Both the position numbers and the translations under genes were made by a program. The notes beneath the pieces were generated by a model. The model ran no database searches and was not told where the DNA came from. It saw only the letters and a program-made list of their open reading frames with translations. DNA of 64,000 bases. It comes from Candidatus Palibaumannia cicadellinicola (lineage in GTDB: Bacteria; Pseudomonadota; Gammaproteobacteria; Enterobacterales; Enterobacteriaceae). This document shows, piece after piece, positions 11,201-25,157 of this stretch (positions are counted from its first letter, which is position 1; each line of letters begins with the position of its first letter). The stretch is taken from the NCBI RefSeq assembly GCF_000754265.1, contig NZ_CP008985.1:558001-622000 (forward strand), given 5' to 3'.

Positions 11201-12441
11201 GCTATAAAGTACCATATGGTGCAGTGATGGCAAAAGGTGATGGATCAAAAATTATGGGTGGGGAAATAGTTGCGAACTGGGATCCACATACCATGCCTGT
11301 GATCACTGAAGTTGACGGTTTTATTCGTTTTACTGATATGATCGATGGGCAGACTATTACTCGCCAGACCGATGAACTTACTGGTTTATCATCTATCGTC
11401 GTATTAGATACAGCCGAAAGAAATAGTGGCGGTAAAGATTTAAGACCAGCGCTGAAGATTGTTGATCTAAATAATCATGATGTGCTTATCCCAAATACTG
11501 ATATGCCTGCACAATATTTTCTACCTGGTAAGACCATTATACAGTTGGAAGATGGAACTAAAATTCATAGTGGTGATACCTTAGCACGTTTGCCGCAAGA
11601 AACTAGTGGTACTAAAGATATTACTGGTGGTCTACCGCGTGTAGCAGATTTATTCGAAGCTCGTAGACCTAAAGAGCCAGCTATTTTAGCTGAAGTGAGT
11701 GGGATTATTTCTTTTGGTAAAGATACTAAAGGAAAACGTCGTCTAGTAATATCACCGTTAAATAGCAGTGACACTTATGAAGAGATGATTCCTAAATGGC
11801 GTCAGCTTAACGTGTTTGAAGGTGAACACGTAGAACGCGGTGACGTGATCTCTGATGGACCAGAATCTCCGCATGATATTTTACGTTTACGTGGTGTACA
11901 TGCTGTGACTCGCTATATTGTAAATGAAGTACAAGATGTTTATCGTTTACAAGGAGTCAAAATAAATGATAAGCATATTGAAGTAATTGTTCGTCAGATG
12001 CTGCGTAAAGCTACTATTATTAGTGCTGGTAATTCAGATTTTTTAGAAGGTGAACAAGTAGAATATTCACGTATTAAGATTAAAAATCTTCAGTTAAAAC
12101 ACGAAGGCAAAAGAGAAATAACTTATGTACGCGATCTGCTAGGTATAACTAAAGCATCGTTAGCTACGGAATCATTTATATCAGCTGCTTCTTTCCAAGA
12201 AACTACACGCGTGCTCACAGAAGCAGCTGTAGCGGGCAAAAGCGATGAATTACGCGGTCTAAAAGAAAATGTTATTGTCGGTCGGCTTATTCCGGCTGGT
12301 ACAGGTTATGCATATCATCAAGAACGTGCCCGCAATCGTCACCATAGGGAAGAGTTTAATGTACAGCAGATTACTGCTGATGAAGCGTCAGCTAATCTCG
12401 CGGAACTATTAAACTTAGGATTAAGTAACCACGATCACTAA
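8221..12441 (+). CDS. rpoC: DNA-directed RNA polymerase subunit beta'
   Basis: Catalytic subunit that carries the active-site magnesium. It starts with GTG (GTGAAAGATTTACTG), as in E. coli, and encodes 1406 residues (E. coli 1407). The N-terminal zinc site ([20 protein letters not shown], about 70-89), the catalytic loop [12 protein letters not shown] (about 458-469), the second zinc site ([15 protein letters not shown], about 888-902) and the bridge-helix/trigger-loop region are intact. The stop codon is 1 nt from the murB start. Confidence 0.98.
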   Translation: MKDLLKFLKAQAKTEEFDAIKIALASPDMIRSWSFGEVKKPETINYRTFKPERDGLFCARIFGPVKDYECLCGKYKRLKHRGVICEKCGVEVTQTKVRRERMGHIELASPTAHIWFLKSLPSRIGLLLDMPLRDIERVLYFESYVVVESGMTNLECNQILTEEQYLDALEEFGDEFDAKMGAEAIHALLKNIALEQECEQLREELEETTSETKRKKLTKRIKLLEAFVQSGNKPEWMILNVLPVLPPDLRPLVPLDGGRFATSDLNDLYRRVINRNNRLKRLLDLSAPDIIVRNEKRMLQEAVDALLDNGRRGRAITGSNKRPLKSLADMIKGKQGRFRQNLLGKRVDYSGRSVITVGPYLRLHQCGLPKKMALELFKPFIYGKLERRGLATTIKAAKKMVEREEAVVWDILDEVIREHPVMLNRAPTLHRLGIQAFEPVLIEGKAIQLHPLVCAAYNADFDGDQMAVHIPLTLEAQLEARALMMSTNNILSPANGEPIIVPSQDVVLGLYYMTRDRVNGKGEGMVLTGPKEAERIYRLGIAELHARIKVRITEYEKNDHGNWIENTHIIDTTIGRAILWMIVPKGLPFVLVNQVLGKKSISKMLNTCYRILGLKPTVIFADQIMYTGFAYAARSGSSVGIDDMIIPSKKADIINDAEAEVAEIQEQFQSGLVTAGERYNKVIDIWAAANERVAKAMMDNLSTETVINSNGVEERQVSFNNIFMMSDSGARGSAAQIRQLAGMRGLMAKPDGSIIETPITANFREGLNVLQYFISTHGARKGLADTALKTANSGYLTRRLVDVAQDLVVTQDDCGTIAGIIMTPVIEGGDVKEPLRERVLGRVTAEDLLKPGSADVLVERNTLLNEQWCDVLEENSVDNIKVRSVVTCDTDFGVCAYCYGRDLARGHLVNNGEAIGVIAAQSIGEPGTQLTMRTFHIGGAAFRAAAESSIQVKNQGTIRLINAKYVINISNKIVITSRNTELKLIDEFGRTKESYKVPYGAVMAKGDGSKIMGGEIVANWDPHTMPVITEVDGFIRFTDMIDGQTITRQTDELTGLSSIVVLDTAERNSGGKDLRPALKIVDLNNHDVLIPNTDMPAQYFLPGKTIIQLEDGTKIHSGDTLARLPQETSGTKDITGGLPRVADLFEARRPKEPAILAEVSGIISFGKDTKGKRRLVISPLNSSDTYEEMIPKWRQLNVFEGEHVERGDVISDGPESPHDILRLRGVHAVTRYIVNEVQDVYRLQGVKINDKHIEVIVRQMLRKATIISAGNSDFLEGEQVEYSRIKIKNLQLKHEGKREITYVRDLLGITKASLATESFISAASFQETTRVLTEAAVAGKSDELRGLKENVIVGRLIPAGTGYAYHQERARNRHHREEFNVQQITADEASANLAELLNLGLSNHDH

Positions 12442-12442
12442 T

Positions 12443-13462
12443 ATGAGGTTAAAACCTTTCAATACATTTAGTCTGAATGTATATGCACACAGGGTAGCTA
12501 CTGCGCATAACGAAGCTCAATTATTTATGTTATGGAAACAAGCATTACAAATGAATCGTCCTGTATTACTACTAGGTAGCGGTAGCAATGTTCTATTTCT
12601 AGAAAATTATACTGGCATTGTTTTACTTAATCGTATTAAGGGTATTGTAATTCAAGAAGATGCTGAAGCATGGTATGTACATGTCGGTGCTGGTGAATTA
12701 TGGCATGATTTAGTAACTTATACTATTAATAGACAAATACCTGGGTTGGAGAATCTTGCCTTGATACCAGGCTATACAGGCTCAGCGCCGATACAAAATA
12801 TCGGCGCCTATGGTGTAGAATTACAAGATTTCTGTAAATATGTCGATATTATTCAGTTAGATAACGGTAAAAAAATCCGTCTTAGTGCATTAGAATGTCA
12901 ATTTGGCTACCGAGATAGTATTTTTAAGCATAATTATCGCGATAATTATGCTATTGTTGCTGTAGGACTACGGTTTAGTAAATTTTGGCGACCAGTTTTA
13001 AATTACGGTGAACTCAGACTACTAAATCCGCACCACATTACGCCGCGTCAAATATTTGATACAGTCTGCACTATGCGGCGTAATAAATTACCAAATCCAA
13101 AGATCGGTAATGCTGGTAGTTTTTTTAAAAATCCACTAATTGATACGAAAACGGCCACGCAATTATTAACGTGTTATCCCGATATACCATACTATCCACA
13201 AACTAATGGTGGAGTAAAAATAGCTGCAGGATGGCTAATTGATCGCTGTAAATTAAAAGGTTATCAATTTGGTAACGCAGCTGTTTATGAAAAACAGGCA
13301 TTAATATTAATTAATGTTGGGCATGCTAATGGAAGTGAAATCGCTACACTCGCTAAGTATGTACGTGACTATGTAGCAGATAAATTTGCGATTTGGCTAG
13401 AACCCGAAGTACGTTTTATTGGCGCAGAAGGAGAAGTAGATGCCATTGGCGCCTTATCATGA
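12443..13462 (+). CDS. murB: UDP-N-acetylenolpyruvoylglucosamine reductase
   Basis: Flavoenzyme that makes UDP-MurNAc, the second committed step of peptidoglycan synthesis, in the cytosol. The 339 residues compare with 342 in E. coli. The FAD-binding LLGSGSNVLF near residue 45, the IPGYTGSAPIQNIGAYGVEL region near 115, the catalytic serine segment GNAGSFFKNP near 227 and the C-terminal LEPEVRFIG are present. The ATG lies 1 nt after the rpoC stop, so it probably depends on the rpoBC transcript. In E. coli murB instead follows the 5S gene of an rRNA operon. Confidence 0.95.
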   Translation: MRLKPFNTFSLNVYAHRVATAHNEAQLFMLWKQALQMNRPVLLLGSGSNVLFLENYTGIVLLNRIKGIVIQEDAEAWYVHVGAGELWHDLVTYTINRQIPGLENLALIPGYTGSAPIQNIGAYGVELQDFCKYVDIIQLDNGKKIRLSALECQFGYRDSIFKHNYRDNYAIVAVGLRFSKFWRPVLNYGELRLLNPHHITPRQIFDTVCTMRRNKLPNPKIGNAGSFFKNPLIDTKTATQLLTCYPDIPYYPQTNGGVKIAAGWLIDRCKLKGYQFGNAAVYEKQALILINVGHANGSEIATLAKYVRDYVADKFAIWLEPEVRFIGAEGEVDAIGALS

Positions 13463-13466
13463 TAAT

Positions 13467-14438
13467 ATGACAGAAACTAGCATTCCGTTGAAACTAATTA
13501 ACATATTATCCGACGGAAATGTTCATTCCTGTAAACAATTTGGTGAAAAACTATATATTAACTCTCTAAATATCAATAAACACATTCAGACTGTCTATGA
13601 TTGGGGTATAGATTTATTAAAAATACCTGGTCAAGGTCAAAGTAACAATTATCGTTTACATACGCCATTGCAACTTCTCGATAAACAAGTCATTCAAATG
13701 CTACTTCCCACGGGAAGGATAGTAGTACTCTCAGTTATTAACTCAACAAATCAATATTTAATTGATCGTATTGCTTATTTACAGCCTGGAGATGCTTGTG
13801 TTGCCGAGTATCAACTACATGGCCGTGGGCGGCGTGGCCGAAAATGGATCTCTCAATTTGGTAATAATATTTATTTATCTATTTATTGGCGTTTAGAGCA
13901 GCAGGGGCCGGCTACATTAATTGGTCTTAGTTTAATGGTTGGTATCATAGTTGCTGAAATTTTGCAAAATATTGGTGCAAGTAACGTACAAGTCAAATGG
14001 CCAAATGATCTTTACCTTAATAATCGTAAATTAGCCGGTATTTTAGTTGAAACATCTGGTAGATCAGGTGATATAGGACATATCGTTATTGGCACTGGTA
14101 TTAATTTAGCAATGCCTATCATGGAAAAAAGATGGATTAATTTAAAAGAAATCGGTATTGATATTGTTAGAAACAAGTTAGTCGCTGAACTAACTAATGC
14201 GTTACGTAATGCTTTACTACTATTTGAACGAGACGGTTTTGCGCCTTTTATTTTACGCTGGCAAGCACTAGATTACTTATATAATAAGCCAGTAAAATTA
14301 TTAAGAGGTGATGGTAAATATAGTGAAATTATAGGAATTGCCCGTGGCATTAATACACAAGGAGCCTTACTGTTAGAACAACAAGGGCAAATCAATACCT
14401 ATATTAATGGTGAAATCTCATTACGTTCTTACACATAA
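13467..14438 (+). CDS. birA: Biotin-protein ligase / biotin operon repressor BirA
   Basis: BirA activates biotin with ATP and attaches it to the acetyl-CoA carboxylase carrier protein; in E. coli the adenylate form also represses the bio operon. From ATG 13467 it has 323 residues (E. coli 321); an upstream in-frame ATG at 13440 would overlap murB and is not conserved. The N-terminal winged helix (about 1-60) is kept, so DNA binding is possible. The ligase core shows GRGRRGRKW (about 118-126), KWPNDLYL and GINLAMP. It ends one base before a tRNA-Asp remnant. Confidence 0.95.
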   Translation: MTETSIPLKLINILSDGNVHSCKQFGEKLYINSLNINKHIQTVYDWGIDLLKIPGQGQSNNYRLHTPLQLLDKQVIQMLLPTGRIVVLSVINSTNQYLIDRIAYLQPGDACVAEYQLHGRGRRGRKWISQFGNNIYLSIYWRLEQQGPATLIGLSLMVGIIVAEILQNIGASNVQVKWPNDLYLNNRKLAGILVETSGRSGDIGHIVIGTGINLAMPIMEKRWINLKEIGIDIVRNKLVAELTNALRNALLLFERDGFAPFILRWQALDYLYNKPVKLLRGDGKYSEIIGIARGINTQGALLLEQQGQINTYINGEISLRSYT

Positions 14439-14478
14439 CATGACAGGCCGGTATTCTGACTAACTGAACTACCGCACC
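14439..14478 (-). pseudogene. Truncated tRNA-Asp (5' part only)
   Basis: Read on the minus strand from 14478, this 40-nt stretch begins GGTGCGGTAGTTCAGT and ends GCCTGTCATG. It aligns without gaps to the first 40 bases of E. coli tRNA-Asp (GUC), with about six differences. The match stops in the anticodon arm, and the next base is the end of the birA stop codon. The 3' anticodon strand, T arm and acceptor strand are missing, so it cannot fold into a tRNA. E. coli has aspT or aspU just downstream of the 5S gene in rrnC and rrnH, so this is the stub of a distal operon tRNA. Confidence 0.8.
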
Positions 14479-14489
14479 TTAAAAAGGTA

Positions 14490-14609
14490 TTGCCTGGCAG
14501 TTTCCTACTCTCACATGGGGAAACCCCACACTACCATTGGCGCTACGGTATTTCACTTCTGAGTTCGGTATGGTATCAGGTGGGACCACCGCGCTATTGC
14601 CACCAGGCA
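14490..14609 (-). rRNA. rrf: 5S ribosomal RNA
   Basis: The reverse complement starts TGCCTGGTGGC and ends CTGCCAGGCA, the closing helix of 5S rRNA. The loop sequence complementary to CACTTCTGAGTTCGG is also present. Length is 120 nt, as in E. coli. It lies 68 nt downstream of the 23S gene in the same transcript. No strong intrinsic terminator follows; a 5-bp hairpin (ACCTT TTT AAGGT, 14476-14488) and the tRNA-Asp stub are all that separate it from the convergent birA. Confidence 0.96.
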
Positions 14610-14677
14610 ATTTTTTCAGTAATTAAATTAACTTTGTTGTAAACATTTAAAATTAAACTAAATATTTTAGGTGTTGT

Positions 14678-17582
<2,905 letters not shown>

Positions 17583-17625
17583 TCACAACCCTAAAATATT
17601 TTGTTATTTTGAGTTTAATTTTAAA

Positions 17626-17638
17626 TTGTTAAAGAACA
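17626..17638 (-). promoter_or_regulatory. Spacer boxA antitermination site
   Basis: On the minus strand TGTTCTTTAACAA matches the rRNA boxA consensus. It lies about 45 nt upstream of the 23S 5' end, the usual place of the second boxA in enteric rRNA operons. It would reload the NusB-NusE (S10) antitermination complex. Confidence 0.7.
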
Positions 17639-17688
17639 AACATACTAAATTTACATTTATACAAATTGTATCTAATAATTGTTGCATT

Positions 17689-17761
17689 CGTCCCCTAGGG
17701 GAGTTGAACCCCTGTTGCTGCCGTGAAAGGGCAGCGTCCTAGACCACTAGACGAAGGGGAC
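17689..17761 (-). tRNA. gltT: tRNA-Glu (UUC)
   Basis: The minus strand begins GTCCCCTTCGTCTAG and closes with CCCCTAGGGGAC plus discriminator G at 17689. The anticodon stem-loop CTGCC CTTTCAC GGCAG gives anticodon TTC. At 73 nt without CCA it matches E. coli tRNA-Glu in the 16S-23S spacer. The next bases are AAT, so the CCA end is not encoded and must be added by CCA-adding enzyme. The gene symbol follows the E. coli spacer tRNA convention. Confidence 0.95.
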
Positions 17762-17835
17762 ATAAATAAAAATTATATGTAAATACTATATTTAAATAAA
17801 TATACATACTTTATTAATAGTTATTAATAATAACT

Positions 17836-17854
17836 AGATAATTTGTGTGGACAC
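17836..17854 (-). repeat. 3' arm of the 16S RNase III processing stem
   Basis: These 19 bases are the perfect inverted copy of 19509-19527, which lies just upstream of the 16S gene. In the precursor RNA the two arms would pair to loop out 16S rRNA, giving the classical RNase III substrate. A perfect 19-bp match across about 1.6 kb is well above chance. Confidence 0.8.
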
Positions 17855-17881
17855 ATCACAATTTTATTTAACTTTTTAGTG

Positions 17882-19433
<1,552 letters not shown>

Positions 19434-19508
19434 AAAATTGTTTACTTAAAAAATTATTCATAAAAAACAATGTTATTAGTTTTTTAAGTTTTTAACTATT
19501 TTTTGCGT

Positions 19509-19527
19509 GTGTCCACACAAATTATCT
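19509..19527 (-). repeat. 5' arm of the 16S RNase III processing stem
   Basis: Perfect 19-bp inverted copy of 17836-17854, located about 76 nt upstream of the mature 16S 5' end in the leader. See that entry for the pairing logic. Confidence 0.8.
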
Positions 19528-19533
19528 AATCAA

Positions 19534-19546
19534 TTATTAAAGAGCA
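19534..19546 (-). promoter_or_regulatory. Leader boxA antitermination site
   Basis: The minus strand reads TGCTCTTTAATAA, close to the enteric boxA TGCTCTTTAACAA. It sits between the promoter and the processing arm, where the NusB-S10-NusG antitermination complex assembles on rRNA transcripts. Confidence 0.8.
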
Positions 19547-19583
19547 TTGTCGAATAAGATAATTATTAATCGACATTGTTTAT

Positions 19584-19611
19584 ATGTTACCTGATCTTAC
19601 TGATCAGTCAA
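19584..19611 (-). promoter_or_regulatory. rRNA operon promoter
   Basis: On the minus strand a -35 box TTGACT (19611-19606) and a -10 box TAACAT (19589-19584) are 16 bp apart, the spacing typical of rrn promoters. The expected start point is near 19577. Upstream of the -35 the sequence is nearly pure A/T, as in an UP element. Only one promoter is evident, whereas E. coli operons have P1 and P2. Confidence 0.6.
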
Positions 19612-19744
19612 GAGTTTATTTATAATATAAATATAATTATTTAATTTTAGTTAAGTTAAGTAATGTATTATAATAATAAATGTAACATAAAGTACTCATA
19701 AAGTGTTAAATCAGTAATTTAGCACTTAATTATAAAACTTATTA

Positions 19745-21163
19745 TTAGCTTTTTTTCACTTTAGGTAAGTCAATAATAGTTCCTTCATAAATTTTAGCTG
19801 ATAGACCAATAGATTCATATAGCGTAGGATGAGCATGAATAGTTAGTGCTATATCTTCTGCATCACAACCCATCTCAATTGCGAGACTAATTTCACCAAG
19901 TAATTCTCCTCCATTTGTTCCAACTATTGCTCCTCCAATAATTTTATGTGTATTTTTATTAATAATTAATTTAGTCATACCATCTTTACAATTTGAAGCA
20001 ATAGCTCTACCTGAAGCTAACCAAGGGAAAATAGATACTTCATAGTTTATACTTTTTTCTTTAGCTTCTTTTTCAGTAAGCCCAACCCAGGCTAATTCAG
20101 GCTCAGTATAAACAATTGAAGGAATTACTTTTGGATCAAAGTAATGATTAAGATTAGCAATGACTTCTGCAGCTATATAACCTTCATGTATTCCTTTATG
20201 CGCTAACATTGGTTGACTTACTATATCACCGATGGCATAAATATGTGGTATATTAGTACGCATCTGTTTATCAACATGAATAAAACCTTTATTATCAACT
20301 GCAATACCGATCTTTTTAAGATTTAATAATTGACCGTTTGGATTTCTACCAATAGCTATTAAAACTACATCATAACGTTGAGTTATTACATGATTATTCT
20401 TAAAGTTCATGGTAACATAAATACCATCTACTTTTGTTTCTAAAGCTGTTACCTTAGTTTCTAATATAAGAGTAAATTTGTTACTAATATGTTTAGTAAA
20501 AACTGCGATGACATCTTTATCTACAGTAGGAATAACCTGATCTGCAATTTCTACTATATCTATTTCTGAACCTAACATATGATAAATAGTTGCTATTTCT
20601 AGCCCAATAATTCCACCTCCTATAACTAACATTTTTTTAGGTACAAAATTTAGTGCTAATGCATCAGTAGAATTCCAAATACGTTGGTCTGTAAAAGATA
20701 TTAATGGTAATGGAATAGGACTAGAACCTGCAGCAATTATCGCATGATCAAAAGTAATATTAACAATATTATTATTACTTATTACTTTTATAGTGTTAGT
20801 ACTGGTAAATTGACCATATCCATTTACTATTTGAATATTACGTTCTTTAGCCATATGGTGTAAACCACTGGTAAGTTGATTGATTACTTTTTCTTTCCAG
20901 AGACGCATTTTATGAATATCAGTATGTAATTCCCCACATAATATACTTTGTTGACTCAAAGCTTGAGCTTCTGTTATGACTTTAGTCACATGTAATAAAG
21001 CTTTTGACGGAATACATCCAACATTAAGACATACTCCACCTAGAGTAGGATAACGTTCTACTAACGTAGTATATAATCCTAAATCTGCACAACGAAAAGC
21101 AGCAGAATAACCTCCTGGACCAGCACCAAGGACCACTACTTGAGTTTTAATTTCAGTATTCAT
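19745..21163 (-). CDS. lpdA: Dihydrolipoamide dehydrogenase (E3)
   Basis: FAD enzyme that reoxidises the lipoyl groups of pyruvate (and 2-oxoglutarate) dehydrogenase with NAD+. 472 residues against 474 in E. coli. The FAD fingerprint VVLGAGPGGYSAA (about 10-22), the redox disulfide in GGVCLNVGCIPSKALLH (about 41-57), the NAD site VIGGGIIGLE, the second FAD motif TNIPHIYAIGDI and the catalytic HAHPTLYES are all intact. It is the third gene of the aceE-aceF-lpdA operon, 75 nt after aceF; the long spacer with the separate lpd promoter known in E. coli is shortened. Confidence 0.97.
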   Translation of the reverse strand: MNTEIKTQVVVLGAGPGGYSAAFRCADLGLYTTLVERYPTLGGVCLNVGCIPSKALLHVTKVITEAQALSQQSILCGELHTDIHKMRLWKEKVINQLTSGLHHMAKERNIQIVNGYGQFTSTNTIKVISNNNIVNITFDHAIIAAGSSPIPLPLISFTDQRIWNSTDALALNFVPKKMLVIGGGIIGLEIATIYHMLGSEIDIVEIADQVIPTVDKDVIAVFTKHISNKFTLILETKVTALETKVDGIYVTMNFKNNHVITQRYDVVLIAIGRNPNGQLLNLKKIGIAVDNKGFIHVDKQMRTNIPHIYAIGDIVSQPMLAHKGIHEGYIAAEVIANLNHYFDPKVIPSIVYTEPELAWVGLTEKEAKEKSINYEVSIFPWLASGRAIASNCKDGMTKLIINKNTHKIIGGAIVGTNGGELLGEISLAIEMGCDAEDIALTIHAHPTLYESIGLSAKIYEGTIIDLPKVKKS

Positions 21164-21238
21164 TATGACCTCTTAGGTATTTTCTGTTGCTATTAAATTT
21201 TATAAGTTTATTAGTTATTAACTTTATATAATTAATAA

Positions 21239-22471
21239 TTACAAAATTAGATTACGTATGTTAGACATATGGTTGTTAATAACTTTAATAAAACGTGCTC
21301 CATCTGCTCCATTAATAACTCTATGATCATAAGATAATGATAAAGGTAACATCAGTAAAGATATAAAATTTTTACCAGTCCAAACTTGTTTTAAATATGA
21401 TTTAGATACTCCGAGGATTGCTACCTCGGGTGCATTTACTATTGGTGTAAATTGCATACCACCAATACCGCCTAAACTCGAGATAGTAAAACATCCTCCT
21501 TCCATATCAGATGCCATAAGCTTACCCGCATGAGCTTTTTCAGATAAAGAAATAATTTCACGCGATAAATCAATAATACCTTTTTTATTGACTTCATGGC
21601 ATACTGGTACTACTAAGCCATTTTGGGTATCTACTGCAATACCAATATTTACATATTTTTTTAGTATTACTTGTTGCCCATTCACTGATAGTGAACTATT
21701 AAAAATAGGTAATTCTTTTAGTGCTTGCGCAACAGATTTTATTATAAAGCTCAATAAGGTAATTTTAATATGAGGATAATTTTGTTTGATTTGAATATTT
21801 TGTTTTTGTCTAAACTCTTCCACATCAGTAATATTAGCTTCATCGAATTGAGTTACATGAGGAATCATAGTCCAGTTACGATATAAATTCGCACTAGAAA
21901 TTTTTTGTATTTTTCCTAATTCTCTAATCTCTATTTCTCCAAATTTGCTGAAATCAATTTCTGGCAATATTGATGGAATCAAGTTATTATTATTTATATT
22001 ATTATTATATTTAATAATATGTCGAATATAAGTTTGAACATCCTCACGTACAATACGACCTTTACGACCTGTACCTTTTATATTTGCTAAGTTTATACCG
22101 AATTCACGTGCTAAATTACGAATGACTGGAGTAGCATAAACGTACGCTTCGTTTTCAGTATCATTAATTTCTGTTTTCTCTATATTTTCTGTTTTCTCAG
22201 GTACAGCTATGAGATTTAAACATGATTCTGATACCATATCTTCTACATCAAATACCATAATAATAGTACCAGTGCTAATTTTATCACCTACATTAATATT
22301 AATTTCTTTTACAACACCTGGAAATGGTGCAGGAATTTCCATCGATGCTTTATTACCTTCTACAGTAATTAATGATTGTTCAATTTTGACTTGATCGCCT
22401 ATATTTACTAAAATTTCAGTAACTTCTACTTCATCAAGACCAATGTCTGGTACTTTAATTTGTATCGTCAT
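21239..22471 (-). CDS. aceF: Pyruvate dehydrogenase E2, dihydrolipoamide acetyltransferase (single lipoyl domain)
   Basis: E2 core of the pyruvate dehydrogenase complex; transfers acetyl groups to CoA. From ATG 22471 ([17 protein letters not shown]) there are 410 residues against 630 in E. coli. One lipoyl domain is present (residues 1-80, lipoylated lysine in [14 protein letters not shown]), where E. coli has three. The E1/E3-binding domain ([20 protein letters not shown], about 120-160) and the catalytic domain follow. The active-site motif reads [15 protein letters not shown]: the histidine is kept, the following Asp of E. coli is Asn, a change I believe also occurs in Azotobacter-type E2. 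A longer in-frame start at 22552 would overlap aceE and is not conserved. Confidence 0.95.
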   Translation of the reverse strand: MTIQIKVPDIGLDEVEVTEILVNIGDQVKIEQSLITVEGNKASMEIPAPFPGVVKEININVGDKISTGTIIMVFDVEDMVSESCLNLIAVPEKTENIEKTEINDTENEAYVYATPVIRNLAREFGINLANIKGTGRKGRIVREDVQTYIRHIIKYNNNINNNNLIPSILPEIDFSKFGEIEIRELGKIQKISSANLYRNWTMIPHVTQFDEANITDVEEFRQKQNIQIKQNYPHIKITLLSFIIKSVAQALKELPIFNSSLSVNGQQVILKKYVNIGIAVDTQNGLVVPVCHEVNKKGIIDLSREIISLSEKAHAGKLMASDMEGGCFTISSLGGIGGMQFTPIVNAPEVAILGVSKSYLKQVWTGKNFISLLMLPLSLSYDHRVINGADGARFIKVINNHMSNIRNLIL

Positions 22472-22487
22472 TATTAACTTATCTCGT

Positions 22488-25157
22488 TTATGCAAAACGT
22501 GGACTAATTTTGTCAGGATTAATACCGAATCTTTTAATTGCGTTGCTAACAATATCAGTTTTGAGTTTTTTACTTTTGGTTAGTACCCACAATGCTGCAA
22601 CTACTATATAGCTTGCATCTATTTCAAAATAGTGACGCAAGTTATCACGACTATCAGATAGGCCAAAACCATCGGTACCTAAAACATGAAATGGTGTGGT
22701 AGGAATAAAATTGCTAATTTGTTCCGCAAATAGTTTCATATAGTCAGTAGATGCTATTACTGGTGCTGTATTTAAAATAGTAGCAACATATGGTATACGT
22801 GGAGTTTCAGTTGGATGTAGCATGTTCCAACGTTCACAATCTTGGCCATCTCGTGCTAACTCAGTAAATGATGTCACACTATAAACATCAGAACTAATAT
22901 CATATTCTTGTGATAATATTTTAGCTGCTTTACGTACATGGCGTAAAATCGCCCCTGAACTTATTAGCTGTACTTTACCTTGTGTACCTGCTAAGGTTTC
23001 TAGCTTATAAATTCCTTTACGAATTCCTTCTTCTACTCCTACTGGCATAACTGGCATGAAATAATTTTCATTTAGTGTTGTGATATAATAGAAAATGTTT
23101 TCTTGTTGTTTTCCATACATACGATGCAAACCATCATGGATAATGACCGCTACTTCATAAGCATAGGATGGATCGTAAGAGATACAATTAGGAATTGTTA
23201 ATGCTTGAATATGACTATGACCATCTTCATGTTGCAAACCTTCACCATTTAGGGTAGTACGACCAGAAGTTCCTCCAATTAAAAAACCACGCGCTTGTTG
23301 ATCTCCTGCAGCCCAAAATAGATCACCAGTACGTTGAAAACCAAACATAGAATAATAGATATAAAATGGAATCATTGGAAAATCATTAGAACTGTAAGAA
23401 GTAGCAGCTGCTAACCAGGAAGATGCGGCACCTAACTCATTAATACCTTCCTGTAGAATTTGTCCTTTATCATCTTCACGATAGTAAGCTAGTTGTTCTC
23501 TATCTTGTGGGGTATACTGTTGACCATCCGAATTATAAATTCCAATTAATCTAAATAATCCTTCCATACCAAATGTACGTGCTTCATCTGCAATAATAGG
23601 TACTATTCTATTTTTTATAATCGGTTTTTTAAGCAAAATGCTTAATACACGTACAAAAGCAATTGTAGTAGAAATTTTTTTGTTTTGTTCTTTTAGTAAT
23701 GAAATAAAATCATCTAAGCTTGGTAATTCAAGTGATTGAGTAAAGTTTTTCAGTCTACTTGGCAAATAACCATGTAGTGCGTTGCGTCGTTCATGCAAAT
23801 ATTTAAATTCTTCTGATTCTTTTTTAAAAGTAATGTATGGGAGTGACTCTATTTGATCATCAGTAATGACACTTAAATTAAAACGATCACGAAAGTAACG
23901 TATTTCTTCTATATTCATTTTTTTTACTTGATGGGCAATATTCATTCCTTCTCCTGTCACACCCATACCGTAACCTTTAATTGTATGCACTAAAATTACT
24001 GTCGGTTTACCAGTAGTAAGCTTAGCTCTTTGCATAGCAGCAAAAATTTTTTTGGGATCATGACCACCACGGTTTAGCGCCCAAATTTCTTCATCACTCA
24101 TATTTTTTACTAGCTCTGCAGTTTCATGGTATTTACCAAAAAAATGTTTACGTACATAAGCACCATTCTTAGATTTTAAAGTTTGGTAATCACCATCTAA
24201 AGTTTCATTCATCAGCTGTACTAATTTTCCTTTAGTGTCTTGACGTAATAGTTCATCCCAGCGACTACCCCAGATAACTTTGATTACTTTCCAACCTGCA
24301 CCAGCAAATACACTTTCTAACTCATTAATTATTTTTCCATTACCAATAACAGGACCATCTAGACGCTGTAAATTACAGTTAATAATAAATATGAGATTAT
24401 CAAGTTTTTCACGAGTCGCTATAGTCAGTGCACCTTTAGATTCTGGTTCATCCATTTCACCATCCCCTAAAAAAGCATAAATTGTTTGATCACTTGTATC
24501 TTTCAATCCACGATTATGTAAATATTTAAGAAATTTAGCTTGATAAATTGCACAAATAGGTCCTAATCCCATAGAAACAGTAGGAAATTGCCAATATTCA
24601 GGCATAAGTTTCGGATGTGGATAAGAAGATAATCCTTGACCATCTACTTCCTGGCGAAAATTGTTCAGTTGTTCTGCTGTAATGCGTCCTTCTAGAAAAG
24701 ATCTAGCATAAATACCAGGCGATATATGTCCTTGAAAATAAACTAAATCACCACCATCTTTATTATTTCTAGCTCGAAAAAAATGATTAAAGCAAACATC
24801 ATAAATTGTTGCAGATGATTGAAAAGAAGCTATGTGACCACCTAAATCAAGATTCTTTTTAGAGGCATGTAATACCATCATTACAGTATTCCAGCGAATC
24901 GCAGAACGAATACGACGCTCTAGTTCTAAATTACCTGGATACTCAGGCTCATCTTCTACCGAAATGCTATTGATATAATTATTATTAGAGGATAGATCTG
25001 TAGAAATTTGAATCCCATTTTCACGTGCTTTTTCTAATATCTGATTAATTAAAAACTGTGCTCGTGCAATACCTTCTTCACGAATAACCGATTCGAGAGA
25101 CTGTAACCAGTCGCATGTTTCGATCGGATCTACGTCATGATATAATCCTTCTGACAT
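22488..25157 (-). CDS. aceE: Pyruvate dehydrogenase E1 component
   Basis: Thiamine-diphosphate enzyme that decarboxylates pyruvate and acetylates the lipoyl group of AceF. 889 residues (E. coli 887), homodimeric type. It begins [20 protein letters not shown]. The ThDP/Mg motif runs from [20 protein letters not shown] to [12 protein letters not shown] (about 230-270). [10 protein letters not shown] (about 405) and [20 protein letters not shown] (about 637) are conserved. aceF starts 16 nt downstream. No pdhR regulator gene precedes it. Confidence 0.97.
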   Translation of the reverse strand: MSEGLYHDVDPIETCDWLQSLESVIREEGIARAQFLINQILEKARENGIQISTDLSSNNNYINSISVEDEPEYPGNLELERRIRSAIRWNTVMMVLHASKKNLDLGGHIASFQSSATIYDVCFNHFFRARNNKDGGDLVYFQGHISPGIYARSFLEGRITAEQLNNFRQEVDGQGLSSYPHPKLMPEYWQFPTVSMGLGPICAIYQAKFLKYLHNRGLKDTSDQTIYAFLGDGEMDEPESKGALTIATREKLDNLIFIINCNLQRLDGPVIGNGKIINELESVFAGAGWKVIKVIWGSRWDELLRQDTKGKLVQLMNETLDGDYQTLKSKNGAYVRKHFFGKYHETAELVKNMSDEEIWALNRGGHDPKKIFAAMQRAKLTTGKPTVILVHTIKGYGMGVTGEGMNIAHQVKKMNIEEIRYFRDRFNLSVITDDQIESLPYITFKKESEEFKYLHERRNALHGYLPSRLKNFTQSLELPSLDDFISLLKEQNKKISTTIAFVRVLSILLKKPIIKNRIVPIIADEARTFGMEGLFRLIGIYNSDGQQYTPQDREQLAYYREDDKGQILQEGINELGAASSWLAAATSYSSNDFPMIPFYIYYSMFGFQRTGDLFWAAGDQQARGFLIGGTSGRTTLNGEGLQHEDGHSHIQALTIPNCISYDPSYAYEVAVIIHDGLHRMYGKQQENIFYYITTLNENYFMPVMPVGVEEGIRKGIYKLETLAGTQGKVQLISSGAILRHVRKAAKILSQEYDISSDVYSVTSFTELARDGQDCERWNMLHPTETPRIPYVATILNTAPVIASTDYMKLFAEQISNFIPTTPFHVLGTDGFGLSDSRDNLRHYFEIDASYIVVAALWVLTKSKKLKTDIVSNAIKRFGINPDKISPRFA

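Larger units (their letters stand above)
19434..19744 (-). other. rRNA operon leader and promoter region
   Basis: This 311-bp stretch has no gene. Reading the minus strand it contains, from right to left, an AT-rich block that could act as an UP element (about 19612-19690), a promoter, a roughly 140-nt leader with boxA and the 5' processing arm, then the 16S gene. The right edge is the 3' flank of lpdA, which is transcribed in the same direction; no strong lpdA terminator is evident. Confidence 0.7.
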
